This document shows, piece after piece, positions 33,578-42,125 of a stretch of 64,000 bases of DNA; position 1 is the stretch's first letter; each line of letters begins with the position of its first letter. The stretch lies in contig NZ_JAHYCB010000009.1 in the NCBI RefSeq assembly GCF_019430945.1, positions 1-64,000 on the forward strand, written 5' to 3'. The position numbers and the translations under genes are program-made. The notes below the pieces were generated by a model. That model worked only from the letters and a program-made list of their open reading frames with translations, was not told the DNA's origin and searched no databases. This stretch comes from Neorhizobium populisoli. Lineage in GTDB: Bacteria > Pseudomonadota > Alphaproteobacteria > Rhizobiales > Rhizobiaceae.

Positions 33578-35018
33578 GCAGCCCGTCGAGATCGAGATGC
33601 CGCTCCATATGGGCGGCCAACTGGTCCAGCACCTCGTCTACACCGGCCTCGTAATCCAGCCCCGAAACCGTGCCGCCGAGCCGGGTCAGCCAGGCCGAGC
33701 GTTGCCGGTCATCGGCAAAAAGCCCGTGCAGATAGGTGCCCCGGACCCGTCCATCCGCCGAACCTGCGCCATCCGCCGTGCCGCCGACCGTCGAAAATCG
33801 CCGGGCGCAATCCGCACCGATCGTCCGGCCGACATGCATCTCGTAGCCGGACAAGGAAATTCCGTCGAAACTTGTTCCGGAAACCGCTTCCAGCCGCTTG
33901 TCGCCGGTCAGCACTGTTTCGACGTCGAGCAAGCCAAGCCCTTCCACCGAGCCTGGCGGGCCTTCGATGCCTTCCGGATCGGAAATACGCGTGCCCAGCA
34001 TCTGATAGCCGCCGCAAAGACCGAGCACCTGCCCGCCACGCCGCACATGTGCAGCGATATCCACGTCGAAACCGGCAGCCCTGAGTGCCGCCAGATCGGA
34101 AATCGTCGCCTTTGAGCCGACGAGCAGCACCAAATCGCAATCGCCGGGGATCGCCTGCCCGTTGCGCACGCGGATCACGTCCACATCCGGCTCCGCTTCC
34201 AGCGGATCGAGATCGTCGAAATTCGAGATATGCGCCAGGATCGGCACTGCGATGCGGATTTTCGCGTCCGGCTTTCGCACCGTTGGCCCATTGAGCCCCA
34301 GCGCATCCTCCGCCGGCAGCCGCGCCGCATCGGCAAAATGCGGCAGCAGCCCGATGGACTGCCACCCCGTTCGCTCGGCAATCATTCGCATTCCGTCCGC
34401 AAACAGCGCCGGATCGCCCCGAAAACGGTTGACGATAAACCCGCGGATCATCGCCGCGTCCTGCGGTTCCAGCACCAGTTTCGTGCCCGCAAGACTGGCG
34501 ATCACTCCGCCGCGATCGATATCACCGATCAGCACGACGGGCACATCGGCGGCACGGGCAAAACCCATATTGGCGATATCGTTGTGGCGCAGATTGATTT
34601 CCGAAGCGCTGCCGGCGCCTTCGATCAATACGAGATCGGCTTTGCTACGCAAAAGCTCGAAACTTTCCAGCACCCGCGGCATCAGCTTCGGCTTTAAATG
34701 CTGATACTCGGCCGCCTTGGCATTTCCCTCGACCCTGCCCTGCACCACGACCTGAGCGCCAACATCACTCTGCGGCTTCAATAGAACCGGGTTCATGTGG
34801 ACGCTGAGCGGCACTTTCGCGGCACGCGCCTGCAGAGCTTGCGCCCGGCCGATCTCGCCGCCGTCAGCGGTGACGGCTGCATTGTTCGACATGTTCTGCG
34901 GTTTGAACGGCAGGACTTTCAGTCCACGCATGGTGAAGGCGCGGGCAAGTCCGGCAACGACCAGCGACTTGCCCACATCCGAGCCCGTTCCCTGAAACAT
35001 GAGAGATCGGGCGGTCAT
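33561..35018 (-). CDS. cobQ: cobyric acid synthase
   Basis: A 485-residue glutamine-dependent amidase that amidates positions b, d, e and g of adenosylcobyrinic a,c-diamide. The N-terminal ATP-binding domain has GTGSDVGKSLV and PFKPQNMSNNA; the C-terminal triad-type glutaminase domain has the nucleophile in GLCGGYQMLG and a late GTYLHGLF. Start ATG 35018. It is the last gene of the minus-strand cbtB-cbtA-cobO-cobQ set and is separated from cobO by a 59-base gap filled by a RIME-like palindrome. Confidence 0.97.
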   Translation of the reverse strand: MTARSLMFQGTGSDVGKSLVVAGLARAFTMRGLKVLPFKPQNMSNNAAVTADGGEIGRAQALQARAAKVPLSVHMNPVLLKPQSDVGAQVVVQGRVEGNAKAAEYQHLKPKLMPRVLESFELLRSKADLVLIEGAGSASEINLRHNDIANMGFARAADVPVVLIGDIDRGGVIASLAGTKLVLEPQDAAMIRGFIVNRFRGDPALFADGMRMIAERTGWQSIGLLPHFADAARLPAEDALGLNGPTVRKPDAKIRIAVPILAHISNFDDLDPLEAEPDVDVIRVRNGQAIPGDCDLVLLVGSKATISDLAALRAAGFDVDIAAHVRRGGQVLGLCGGYQMLGTRISDPEGIEGPPGSVEGLGLLDVETVLTGDKRLEAVSGTSFDGISLSGYEMHVGRTIGADCARRFSTVGGTADGAGSADGRVRGTYLHGLFADDRQRSAWLTRLGGTVSGLDYEAGVDEVLDQLAAHMERHLDLDGLLTFAR

Positions 35019-35031
35019 ATCTGGTTTGTCC

Positions 35032-35076
35032 GCATGTCGTTATCGCAAAACCGCTGCCCACTTTTGCGCGACATGC
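35032..35076. repeat. RIME-like rhizobial palindromic repeat
   Basis: GCATGTCG (35032-35039) and CGACATGC (35069-35076) form the outer stem, with GCAAAA and TTTTGC as an inner stem separated by an asymmetric bulge. The sequence resembles the short intergenic mosaic elements I know from rhizobial genomes. It fills almost the whole gap between cobO and cobQ and would be transcribed. Confidence 0.75.
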
Positions 35077-35077
35077 T

Positions 35078-35692
35078 CTAGAACTCGATGCCGGCCTGGG
35101 CCTTCACGCCGGCCTTGAAGTGATGCTTCACCAGCGTCATCTCGGTCACCATATCGGCTGCCTCGATCAGCGCCGGCTTGGCATTGCGGCCGGTGACGAC
35201 CACATGCAGATCCGGCCGCCTCGCCTGAAGTTCGGCAACGACCTTGTCGAGATCGAGATAATCGTAGCGCAGCGCGATATTCAACTCATCGAGGATGACT
35301 AGGCCGATCGTCTCGTCGGCCATCAGGGAAAGCGCCTTTTCCCACGCCTTTTCGGCCGCAGCGATATCCCGCTTCAAATCCTGCGTTTCCCAGGTGAAGC
35401 CTTCGCCCATCGTGTGCCAGACGATCCGGTCACCGAACACGGCCAGTGCCGGCTGCTCGCCGGTCGACCAGGCACCCTTGATGAACTGCACGACGCCGAC
35501 ACGGCGATTGTTGCCGAGCATGCGAAGCGCCAGACCGAAGGCGGCAGTGGATTTACCCTTGCCCGGTCCCGTATTGACGATGAGAAGACCCTTTTCGAGG
35601 GTCTTCTCCGCCACTTCTGCGTCCTGAACCGCCTTGCGGTTTGCCATCTTGGCGCGATGGCGCTCCTCGGCGGTCTGGTCGATCTCCTTCAC
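35078..35692 (-). CDS. cobO: cob(I)yrinic acid a,c-diamide adenosyltransferase
   Basis: A 204-residue BtuR/CobA-type corrinoid adenosyltransferase that adds the 5'-deoxyadenosyl upper ligand using ATP. The P-loop variant is NTGPGKGKSTAAFGLALR near residue 40, followed by VVQFIKGAW, VILDELNIALRYDYLD and VVTGRNAKPALIEAADMVTEM. Its ATG at 35692 overlaps the cbtA stop (ATGA), so it is translationally coupled to the cobalt transporter genes under the upstream riboswitch. Confidence 0.97.
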   Translation of the reverse strand: MKEIDQTAEERHRAKMANRKAVQDAEVAEKTLEKGLLIVNTGPGKGKSTAAFGLALRMLGNNRRVGVVQFIKGAWSTGEQPALAVFGDRIVWHTMGEGFTWETQDLKRDIAAAEKAWEKALSLMADETIGLVILDELNIALRYDYLDLDKVVAELQARRPDLHVVVTGRNAKPALIEAADMVTEMTLVKHHFKAGVKAQAGIEF

Positions 35693-36456
35693 CGGGCACC
35701 GAGCCCGGCAGCGGGGCGAACGGCGACATCTTCGCCGGCCCGGAATTTTTCGCGCACGATCGCCGTCAGAGCACCGAGTACGGCCCAGAATACCAGGTTC
35801 GTAGCATAAACGGCATTCACGAAGCGGGCATACAGTTCCATCGGCACATCCGTCTCATGCGACGGCGGCAGCGGCGCACCGACGAGATGCGGAGCGACCA
35901 GAAGCACGATGGCCAGAGCGGCCAGTGCCGCCGAGCGCGTATAGGCCAGCAAGCCAAGGCCGATCGCAGTGCAAAGCGCCGTGGAAATCCACCAGATCTG
36001 GCGCGGGCCAAGCTCGGCCGCCGGCATGCCGGGCAATTCCGGCGGCAGGCCGAGACCGGGAGCCAGGCTGACCGTCAGGAAGCCGGCAATGCCGAACATC
36101 AAGCCACGGCGCCAGCCGCCGAAACCGCCAAAAGCTTCGGCAATGGCGACCAGGACGAGACCGAAGCCGATCGCTGACAGAATGTCGGCAGCGGCCGTGT
36201 AGATGAAGCGCTCGGCGCCGTCGGCCGGCGACCAGGCTTCTGCGTCATGATGATGATCGGCAGCAGGGGCCGCCGCACCGCCGGCAGGGGTGGCCTCATG
36301 GCTGTGGCTATGAGCTGCCGCAGGCTCGGCCTTTTCATAGGTTTCCGCCTGCAGGATCAACGGTACGGTGGAGAAATGCTGCATCACGGTCATCAGGAGA
36401 CCGGACAACAGACCGGCGATCACCGCCGTGAAGACGATGTTGCGAAACAACGACAT
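35689..36456 (-). CDS. cbtA: cobalt transporter subunit CbtA
   Basis: A 255-residue inner-membrane protein with five or more hydrophobic helices (first at 8-28, others near 85-110, 117-135, 160-195 and 215-240). The loop at about 45-72 is His-rich (HSHSHEA, DHHHDAE), a likely metal-capturing segment. CbtA families are found with CbtB under B12 control and are predicted cobalt importers; direct biochemical proof is limited as far as I know. It lies between cbtB and cobO in the riboswitch-controlled minus-strand operon. Confidence 0.9.
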   Translation of the reverse strand: MSLFRNIVFTAVIAGLLSGLLMTVMQHFSTVPLILQAETYEKAEPAAAHSHSHEATPAGGAAAPAADHHHDAEAWSPADGAERFIYTAAADILSAIGFGLVLVAIAEAFGGFGGWRRGLMFGIAGFLTVSLAPGLGLPPELPGMPAAELGPRQIWWISTALCTAIGLGLLAYTRSAALAALAIVLLVAPHLVGAPLPPSHETDVPMELYARFVNAVYATNLVFWAVLGALTAIVREKFRAGEDVAVRPAAGLGAR

Positions 36457-36486
36457 TGGGAAATTCCTCTTAAACTACCCGTGATC

Positions 36487-36663
36487 TCAATGGCAGGGGA
36501 AAGCCAGAGAATGGCGCGTATCGTGGGCGGCGTTATGAACGACTTCCAGAGGCGAGAAGCCGACAAAGCCGACGATGAACAGGCCGAGAATGGCCGTCAT
36601 GCTGAGAGGAATGATCTTCGAAGCGGAAACGCTGACTGCAACTGCAGCAGAATTCGTAACCAT
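36487..36663 (-). CDS. cbtB: cobalt transporter subunit CbtB
   Basis: A 58-residue single-helix membrane protein. The helix is at about 17-36 (IPLSMTAILGLFIVGFVGF). The C-terminus carries the family His pattern HNAAHDTRHSLAFPCH, likely cobalt ligands at the membrane surface. ATG 36663 with AAAGGA upstream is preferred over 36696. It is the first gene after the minus-strand cobalamin riboswitch and is followed by cbtA after 30 bases. Confidence 0.92.
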   Translation of the reverse strand: MVTNSAAVAVSVSASKIIPLSMTAILGLFIVGFVGFSPLEVVHNAAHDTRHSLAFPCH

Positions 36664-36712
36664 TGTCTTTTCCTTTCGCCCTCCACCCGAGGGCATATTT
36701 TAAGTTTCATCG

Positions 36713-36915
36713 CCTTTGGCAGGTCTCCTGGCTCGCGGATCAGACGCCCCGACCCGCCTTCCCAGACTATCCTTGGCCGGATAATTCCAGTGGCGTGACG
36801 GCCGAACGGCCGTTTTGGATCAGGACTTTCCGCTTACAGTTGCGGGGGCAGCCACGGGTTTGACGAAAAATTCGCCGCACCGCATTCCCTCAAAAACCCT
36901 TTCGGGCACCATAGG
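36713..36915 (-). promoter_or_regulatory. cobalamin riboswitch controlling cbtB-cbtA-cobO(-cobQ)
   Basis: Read on the minus strand it contains the conserved blocks in order: GGTGCC, GGGAATGCGGTG, GCTGCCCCCGCAACTGTAAG, GCCACTGG, GGGAAGG and the B12 box AGCCAGGAGACCTGCC near its 3' end. The box ends about 50 bases upstream of the cbtB start. Cobalamin binding is expected to reduce expression of the cobalt transporter operon. Confidence 0.96.
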
Positions 36916-36922
36916 CCTGACG

Positions 36923-36950
36923 AACATACACCAATTCGACGTGGTCGCAA
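36923..36950 (-). promoter_or_regulatory. putative promoter of the minus-strand riboswitch transcript
   Basis: On the minus strand TTGCGA (36945-36950) and TATGTT (36923-36928) are 16 bases apart, just upstream of the riboswitch. Only a sequence match; no start site is known. Confidence 0.4.
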
Positions 36951-36964
36951 TCGCCTTTGCGACA

Positions 36965-36993
36965 TTGACAGTTCACCGCGACAGGGCTTAGTT
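36965..36993 (+). promoter_or_regulatory. putative promoter of the plus-strand riboswitch transcript
   Basis: A perfect TTGACA (36965-36970) is followed after 17 bases by TTAGTT (36988-36993), a weak -10. It lies ten bases before the first conserved riboswitch block. Confidence 0.45.
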
Positions 36994-37002
36994 GAACACG
37001 TA

Positions 37003-37193
37003 CGGTCCCTTTCCGGCAACGGAGGGGGCTAAGAGAGAATGCGGTGCGGACGTTTTATCGTTCAATGCCGCGGCTGCCCCCGCAACTGTAGGCGGCGAGC
37101 CGTCCTGCCAAAAACGCCACTGGAGAAATCCGATCAAGGATTCTCTGGGAAGGCTGGCAGGTGGCAACGACCCGCGAGCCAGGAGACCTGCCG
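37003..37193 (+). promoter_or_regulatory. cobalamin riboswitch controlling the DUF1636-cobW-cobN operon
   Basis: The conserved blocks occur in order: GGTCCC (variant of GGTGCC), AGAGAATGCGGTG, GGCTGCCCCCGCAACTGTAGG, GCCACTGG, GGGAAGG and the B12 box AGCCAGGAGACCTGCC at about 37177-37192. It ends some 115 bases before the first gene. The two riboswitches in this window are back to back on opposite strands. Confidence 0.96.
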
Positions 37194-37308
37194 TTCGACA
37201 GACAAAGCTCACCGGGCGGGGTGCTCCGGAGAGGTTCTCTCATTGCAGGCGGTCCCAACCTCCTGTACCGCGCCCCGATTTTCGATACCCCGGCGGTAAC
37301 GCGGCCAG

Positions 37309-37710
37309 ATGATGAGCGACGACAAGAGCACTAATTCCGATATCGACGTAACCATCTTCGTCTGCACGAACTGCCGTGACGAAGCGGACAATGCCGTGCG
37401 TCCGGGCCTGGCGATGATCGAGGCGCTGAAGACCGCGACCGCCGGCAAGCCGCTTGCCGTCAAGCCGGTCACCTGCCTTGCCAATTGCGAAAAGAGCCCG
37501 AGTGCTGCCTTCAACCACCGTTCCGGCTGGTCTTATCTCTTCGGCCACCTGACGCTCGACAATATCGACGATATCGTCACCGGCGCCATGATGCTGGCTG
37601 CCGACGAACGTGGTTTCCTTCCGCTTCGCGGCCGTCCGACCTGCCTGCGCGGCAAGGGCATGACGGCCCGCATTCCCCCCTTTCATCATCACGAGGACAT
37701 GCCCCAATGA
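37309..37710 (+). CDS. DUF1636 ferredoxin-like metal-binding protein
   Basis: A 133-residue soluble protein of the DUF1636 family, often encoded with cobW/cobN. Cysteines are arranged CTNC near residue 19, CLANC near 56 and a later Cys in RPTCLRGKG, which fits a thioredoxin-like [2Fe-2S] ferredoxin or a metal carrier. The C-terminus is His-rich (PPFHHHEDMPQ). ATG 37309 and 37312 are equivalent. First gene after the plus-strand riboswitch; its stop overlaps cobW (ATGA). A role in cobalt delivery or redox support of chelation is inferred. Confidence 0.85.
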   Translation: MMSDDKSTNSDIDVTIFVCTNCRDEADNAVRPGLAMIEALKTATAGKPLAVKPVTCLANCEKSPSAAFNHRSGWSYLFGHLTLDNIDDIVTGAMMLAADERGFLPLRGRPTCLRGKGMTARIPPFHHHEDMPQ

Positions 37711-38744
37711 GCGTCAATTTCGATCGCGTCCCCTGCACCGTCGTTACCGGCTTTCTCGGCGCCGGCAAGACGACGCTGATCCGCAACCTGATCGAAAACC
37801 TGAAGGGCAAGCGGCTGGCGATCATCGTCAACGAATTCGGCGATGTCGGCATCGACGGCGAGGTGCTGAAGGGCTGCGGCATCGAAAGCTGCCCGGAAGA
37901 CAACATCATCGAGCTTGCCAACGGCTGCATCTGCTGCACCGTCGCCGACGATTTCGTGCCGGCAATCGACCAGATTCTTTCGCTCGAGCCGCGCGTCGAC
38001 CATATCCTCATCGAAACCTCCGGCCTCGCTTTGCCCAAGCCGCTCGTTCAGGCCTTCCAGTGGCCGGACGTCAAGGCGCGTGTGACGGTCGATGGCGTCA
38101 TCGCGGTCGTGGATGGCGTGGCACTGGCGGAAGGCCGCGTCGCCGACGACCATGATGCGCTGGAAGCCCAGCGTGCACAGGATGATTCCATCGATCACGA
38201 TGACCCCGTCGAGGAAGTGTTCGAGGATCAGGTCGCCTGCGCCGACATGATCGTGCTGACCAAGACCGATCTTCTGGATCAGGCCTCTCTCGCCGCTGCC
38301 AAGGGCCGCGTTCAGGCCCATCTGCCGCGCGCGGTCAAGATCGTGCCGGCCGCCAATGGCGTGGTCGATCCGGCCGTCCTCATCGGCCTGGGCCTCGCCG
38401 TCGAGGACGACATCGAAAACCGCAAGACCCATCACGACGACGAACTGGACCACGATCACGACGATTTCGACAGTTTCGTCATCGATCTTGCCGCCGTAAC
38501 CGATGCCGAAGCGCTTGCCGCCCGCATTTCCGCCACCGCCGAAGCCCAGAACGTCCTGCGCATAAAAGGCTTCGTGGAAGTCGCGAACAAGCCGATGCGC
38601 CTGCAGGTTCAGGCGGTAGGATCACGCGTGAACCATTATTTCGACCGCGCATGGGCTCCCGGCGAAACTCGCCAGAGCCGCCTCGTTGTGATCGGCGAAA
38701 AGGGTATCGACCGCGAAGCGATCGAAAGGATGCTGGCCGCCTGA
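37707..38744 (+). CDS. cobW: CobW metallochaperone GTPase
   Basis: A 345-residue G3E-family GTPase that supplies cobalt to the aerobic chelatase. Walker A is GFLGAGKTT, followed by VNEFGDVGIDGEVLKGC, the metal-binding CxCC motif in NGCICCTV, ETSGLALP and the guanine-specificity TKTD. A His/Asp-rich linker (THHDDELDHDHDD) precedes the C-terminal CobW_C domain. ATG 37707 overlaps the DUF1636 stop; a longer open frame from 37485 lies inside that gene and is rejected. It lies 21 bases before cobN. Confidence 0.96.
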   Translation: MSVNFDRVPCTVVTGFLGAGKTTLIRNLIENLKGKRLAIIVNEFGDVGIDGEVLKGCGIESCPEDNIIELANGCICCTVADDFVPAIDQILSLEPRVDHILIETSGLALPKPLVQAFQWPDVKARVTVDGVIAVVDGVALAEGRVADDHDALEAQRAQDDSIDHDDPVEEVFEDQVACADMIVLTKTDLLDQASLAAAKGRVQAHLPRAVKIVPAANGVVDPAVLIGLGLAVEDDIENRKTHHDDELDHDHDDFDSFVIDLAAVTDAEALAARISATAEAQNVLRIKGFVEVANKPMRLQVQAVGSRVNHYFDRAWAPGETRQSRLVVIGEKGIDREAIERMLAA

Positions 38745-38765
38745 TCGGGCGGTAGAGAGAAGAGG

Positions 38766-41700
38766 ATGCACATACTCGCCACCACATCGTCGTCGCTTGA
38801 CGACCTGATAGAGCCGGTCGACCTCAACCAGTCGCCCGCCGATGTGGTGGTGCTGTCCTTTTCCGGCAGCGATCTAAACGGGATTGCGGCAGCGTGGGAT
38901 TCGGCTACGTTCGGCGGGATTGATACCCCCCTCTGGCCTGCCGCGCGCGACGGCGCCAACGCCCCCTCTCTCGCCCTCACCAACCTCTCCGATCTCCGCC
39001 ATCCGATGTCCGTAGACTTGTGGCTGGAAAAAACCGCCTCCCACGCTAAGGTCATCCTCGTCCGCATCCTCGGCGGCTACGACCGTTGGGCCTATGGCGT
39101 CGACCAACTCCTCCGCCTGGCCCTCCGCAGGGGCATTATGGTCGCGCTTCTACCCGGCGAATGCAGCATCCGCGACGAGCGCCTAGCCGCCGCCTCAACG
39201 GTTTCGGAAGATACCCTTTCCGCCATCCTCACCTGCTTCCGCGAAGGCGGGCCGGACAATATGCGGCTTCTGGCCAGACAACTGGGCGCGCTGGCAAACG
39301 GCAACACCGAAGTCCTGCCCAAAGCGACACCGATGCCCAAAGCCGGCTTCTACAGGCCGGGCCAAGGCATTATCAGCTCCGACCTTCTTATGGCAGATTC
39401 GGCCTTCGATGCGCCTCGCCTGCCGGTTCTTTTCTATCGCTCCATGCTGCTGGCAAACGATGCCGCTCCGATCGATGCGCTGTTCGAGGCGTTGTCCGCC
39501 AAAGGCTTCGCCCCGCTGCCGATCTTCGTGAGCGGTATGAAGGATGCAGAAGCGATTGCCTTCGTCGAACAGGCAATCACCGATTTCCAGCCCGCGGCGA
39601 TCATCGCAACCACCGCCTTCGCCAGCAGCACGGATGACAAAGGCGAGACCATTTTCGACCGCACCGGCATCCCGGTTTTCCAGGTCGTCGTCGCCACAAC
39701 CCGGCGCGAGGGCTGGGTTGAAGGCAAGCGCGGCTTGAACCCTGCCGATCTCGCCATGCATGTCGTGCTGCCGGAACTCGACGGCCGCATCCTGGCCGGC
39801 GCGATTTCCTTCAAGGCTGGCGAAACTTCCTCCAACCTGATCAACAAGCCGGAAATGAACCGCGTTGAGCAGGTCGCAGACCGTATCGCTGCTTTCCTAC
39901 GTTTGAAGCTGACAGCGCGCGCTGAGCGGAAAATCGTCATCCTGCTGCCAGACTATCCGAGTGCACCAGGCCGCACCGGCTATGCCGTCGGGCTGGATGT
40001 GCCGCAGAGCGTAATCGGGATGCTGCGGCAACTGTCTCTAGCCGGCTACTCGGTTTTCGATATTCCGGAGACGCCCCGTGAACTTCTCGATCTGCTGAGT
40101 CGAAAATCTGGTGCGCTGCCGCTCTCCGAATACGTGTCGGCGCCCGGCTCCGAGGCCGCTTGGGGTTCGCCTCGACAAGATACGGACGTCGAGGAGAATG
40201 CCTATCGCTTCCGTGCCGCCCAGTTTGGTAACATCACCGTCGCACTCGCTCCGGATCGTGGCCGCAACGCTGACCGTCGCGCCGACTACCACAGCCCCGA
40301 CCTGCCCCCTCGTCCTGCATTGGTCGCCTTCGGCCAGTGGATGCGCCAAACCCTCGGCGCACATGCGATCGTACATGTCGGCGCACACGGCACACTGGAA
40401 TGGCTGCCGGGCAAAACGGTCGCACTCTCCAGGGATTGCTTCCCGGAACTCGTAGCCGGAAACCTGCCGGTCATTTATCCCTTCATCGTTTCCAATCCGG
40501 GCGAGGCAGCCGTCGCAAAGCGCCGGATTTCTGCTGTCACGATAGGGCACTTGCCGCCGGCGCTCACCGGCGCCGGCCTTTCCGACGAACAGAAGAAGCT
40601 CGAACTGCTGGTCGACGAATATGCCCAGGCAGACGGTCTCGATCGCCGCCGTCGCGACCGGCTTGCCAAGCTGATCGTCGAAACGGCCCGTAACACCGAT
40701 CTTGCTGTCGAAGCGGGTGTTTCCCGCGACGATGATCCGGATACCGCACTCAGCCGCATCGATGCCTTCCTCTGCGATCTCAAGGATTTCGCGATCAAGG
40801 ACGGGCAGCATATATTCGGCGAGGCAGCCGAAGGCGACGACGATCCGCTGCGCATCGCCAGTGCTGAGACCGAACGGCAATCCCTTCTCGACGCATTGGA
40901 TGGTAGCCACATCCGCCCCGGACCTTCGGGTGCTCCGGCACGCGGGCGCCGCGATGTCATGCCGACCGGTCGTAATCTCTTCGCCAGCGATCCGCGCACT
41001 CTGCCGACACAGACCGCCTTCGAACTCGGCAAACGTGCCGCGGACGAAATTCTGCGACGTTACCTTCAGGATCACGGTGACTGGCCCAAAAACCTCGTTT
41101 TCGATCTCTGGGGCAGCGCCTCGCTGCGAAGCGGCGGCGAGGAAGTCGCTCAGGTTCTGGCCCTAATGGGTGCCCGACCGGTGCAGGATGCCGCGACGGG
41201 GCGCGTGACTGGTATCGAGGTCCTGCCGCCCGCCCAACTCGGCCGGCCGCGCGTCGATGTGACCCTGCGCATTTCCGGCCTGTTCCGTGACATGTTCCCG
41301 GCTTTAATCGCCTTGCTCGACGCGGCCACACGCGCCATCGCAACCCGCGAGGAGGCGCAGGGGGACAATCCCCTCGCCGAAGAGGCTGCCAAACTCGGCC
41401 AGATACCGCCTCGCATCTTTGGCTCGGCCCCGGGCACTTATGGTTCCGGTATCGAAGAGAAACTGGCCGACGGGACTTGGAATCAGCGCGAAGAACTCGG
41501 CCGTGTCTATCTCGACGCCACCAGTCACGCCTTCGGCGGTGCGGAGGGGGAGGCAAGCCATGTGCCCGGGAAATTCGCTCAACGCATCGGCAGCGCCGAT
41601 CTTCTGGTCCATACCGGCGACGACCCCGGCCGCGACCTTCTGGACGGCTCCGCGGATGTCGCCTTCATCGGCGGCTTTTCGGCGGCAGTCGCGGTTCTCG

Positions 41701-42125
41701 GCGGCAAGGCAGATGTTATCGCGCTCGATACGACCGATCCGCAGAAGCCGAAGGCCCGCTCGATATCCGAAGCCGTGACCCGCGTCGTGCGTGCCCGCGC
41801 CGTCAATCCTCGCTTCATTGCCGGCCAGATGCGCCATGGTCCGCGCGGCGCCGCCGAACTGGTGGAAACCGTCGACCGGCTGATCGGGTTTGCAGAGACC
41901 ACCCACGCCATTCCGCAATCGCTGATCGACGCCACATACGACGCCTATCTCGGCGATGAGGCGGTGCGCGACTTCCTGCTTTCGCAGAATCCTGAAGGCA
42001 TGCGCTACATGGGCGAGCGTTTTCGCTCGGCGCTGCGCCGTGGCCTCTGGCATCCACGCCGCAACGCGGTCGATGCGGAGCTGGAAATGCTTGCTGCGGA
42101 ATGCGAACGGAGGAATGTCGCATGA
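38766..42125 (+). CDS. cobN: aerobic cobaltochelatase subunit CobN
   Basis: The large subunit of the ATP-dependent CobNST chelatase that inserts cobalt into hydrogenobyrinic acid a,c-diamide. It has 1119 residues, homologous to magnesium-chelatase BchH. Motifs seen: AIVHVGAHGTLEWLPGK, YPFIVSNPGEAAVAKRR, PGPSGAPARGRRDVMPTGRN, PRIFGSAPGTYGSG and NPRFIAGQMRHG. It is shorter than the roughly 1275 residues I recall for Pseudomonas denitrificans CobN; the segment between HIFG and PGPSGAP is only about 45 residues. The frame is open throughout, so it looks naturally compact. CobS and CobT are not in the window. The stop overlaps cobG (ATGA). Confidence 0.95.
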   Translation: MHILATTSSSLDDLIEPVDLNQSPADVVVLSFSGSDLNGIAAAWDSATFGGIDTPLWPAARDGANAPSLALTNLSDLRHPMSVDLWLEKTASHAKVILVRILGGYDRWAYGVDQLLRLALRRGIMVALLPGECSIRDERLAAASTVSEDTLSAILTCFREGGPDNMRLLARQLGALANGNTEVLPKATPMPKAGFYRPGQGIISSDLLMADSAFDAPRLPVLFYRSMLLANDAAPIDALFEALSAKGFAPLPIFVSGMKDAEAIAFVEQAITDFQPAAIIATTAFASSTDDKGETIFDRTGIPVFQVVVATTRREGWVEGKRGLNPADLAMHVVLPELDGRILAGAISFKAGETSSNLINKPEMNRVEQVADRIAAFLRLKLTARAERKIVILLPDYPSAPGRTGYAVGLDVPQSVIGMLRQLSLAGYSVFDIPETPRELLDLLSRKSGALPLSEYVSAPGSEAAWGSPRQDTDVEENAYRFRAAQFGNITVALAPDRGRNADRRADYHSPDLPPRPALVAFGQWMRQTLGAHAIVHVGAHGTLEWLPGKTVALSRDCFPELVAGNLPVIYPFIVSNPGEAAVAKRRISAVTIGHLPPALTGAGLSDEQKKLELLVDEYAQADGLDRRRRDRLAKLIVETARNTDLAVEAGVSRDDDPDTALSRIDAFLCDLKDFAIKDGQHIFGEAAEGDDDPLRIASAETERQSLLDALDGSHIRPGPSGAPARGRRDVMPTGRNLFASDPRTLPTQTAFELGKRAADEILRRYLQDHGDWPKNLVFDLWGSASLRSGGEEVAQVLALMGARPVQDAATGRVTGIEVLPPAQLGRPRVDVTLRISGLFRDMFPALIALLDAATRAIATREEAQGDNPLAEEAAKLGQIPPRIFGSAPGTYGSGIEEKLADGTWNQREELGRVYLDATSHAFGGAEGEASHVPGKFAQRIGSADLLVHTGDDPGRDLLDGSADVAFIGGFSAAVAVLGGKADVIALDTTDPQKPKARSISEAVTRVVRARAVNPRFIAGQMRHGPRGAAELVETVDRLIGFAETTHAIPQSLIDATYDAYLGDEAVRDFLLSQNPEGMRYMGERFRSALRRGLWHPRRNAVDAELEMLAAECERRNVA

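Noticed and set aside
37485..37706. N-terminal extension of CobW
   Set aside because: It lies wholly inside the DUF1636 gene; ATG 37707 forms an ATGA overlap and gives the normal CobW N-terminus.
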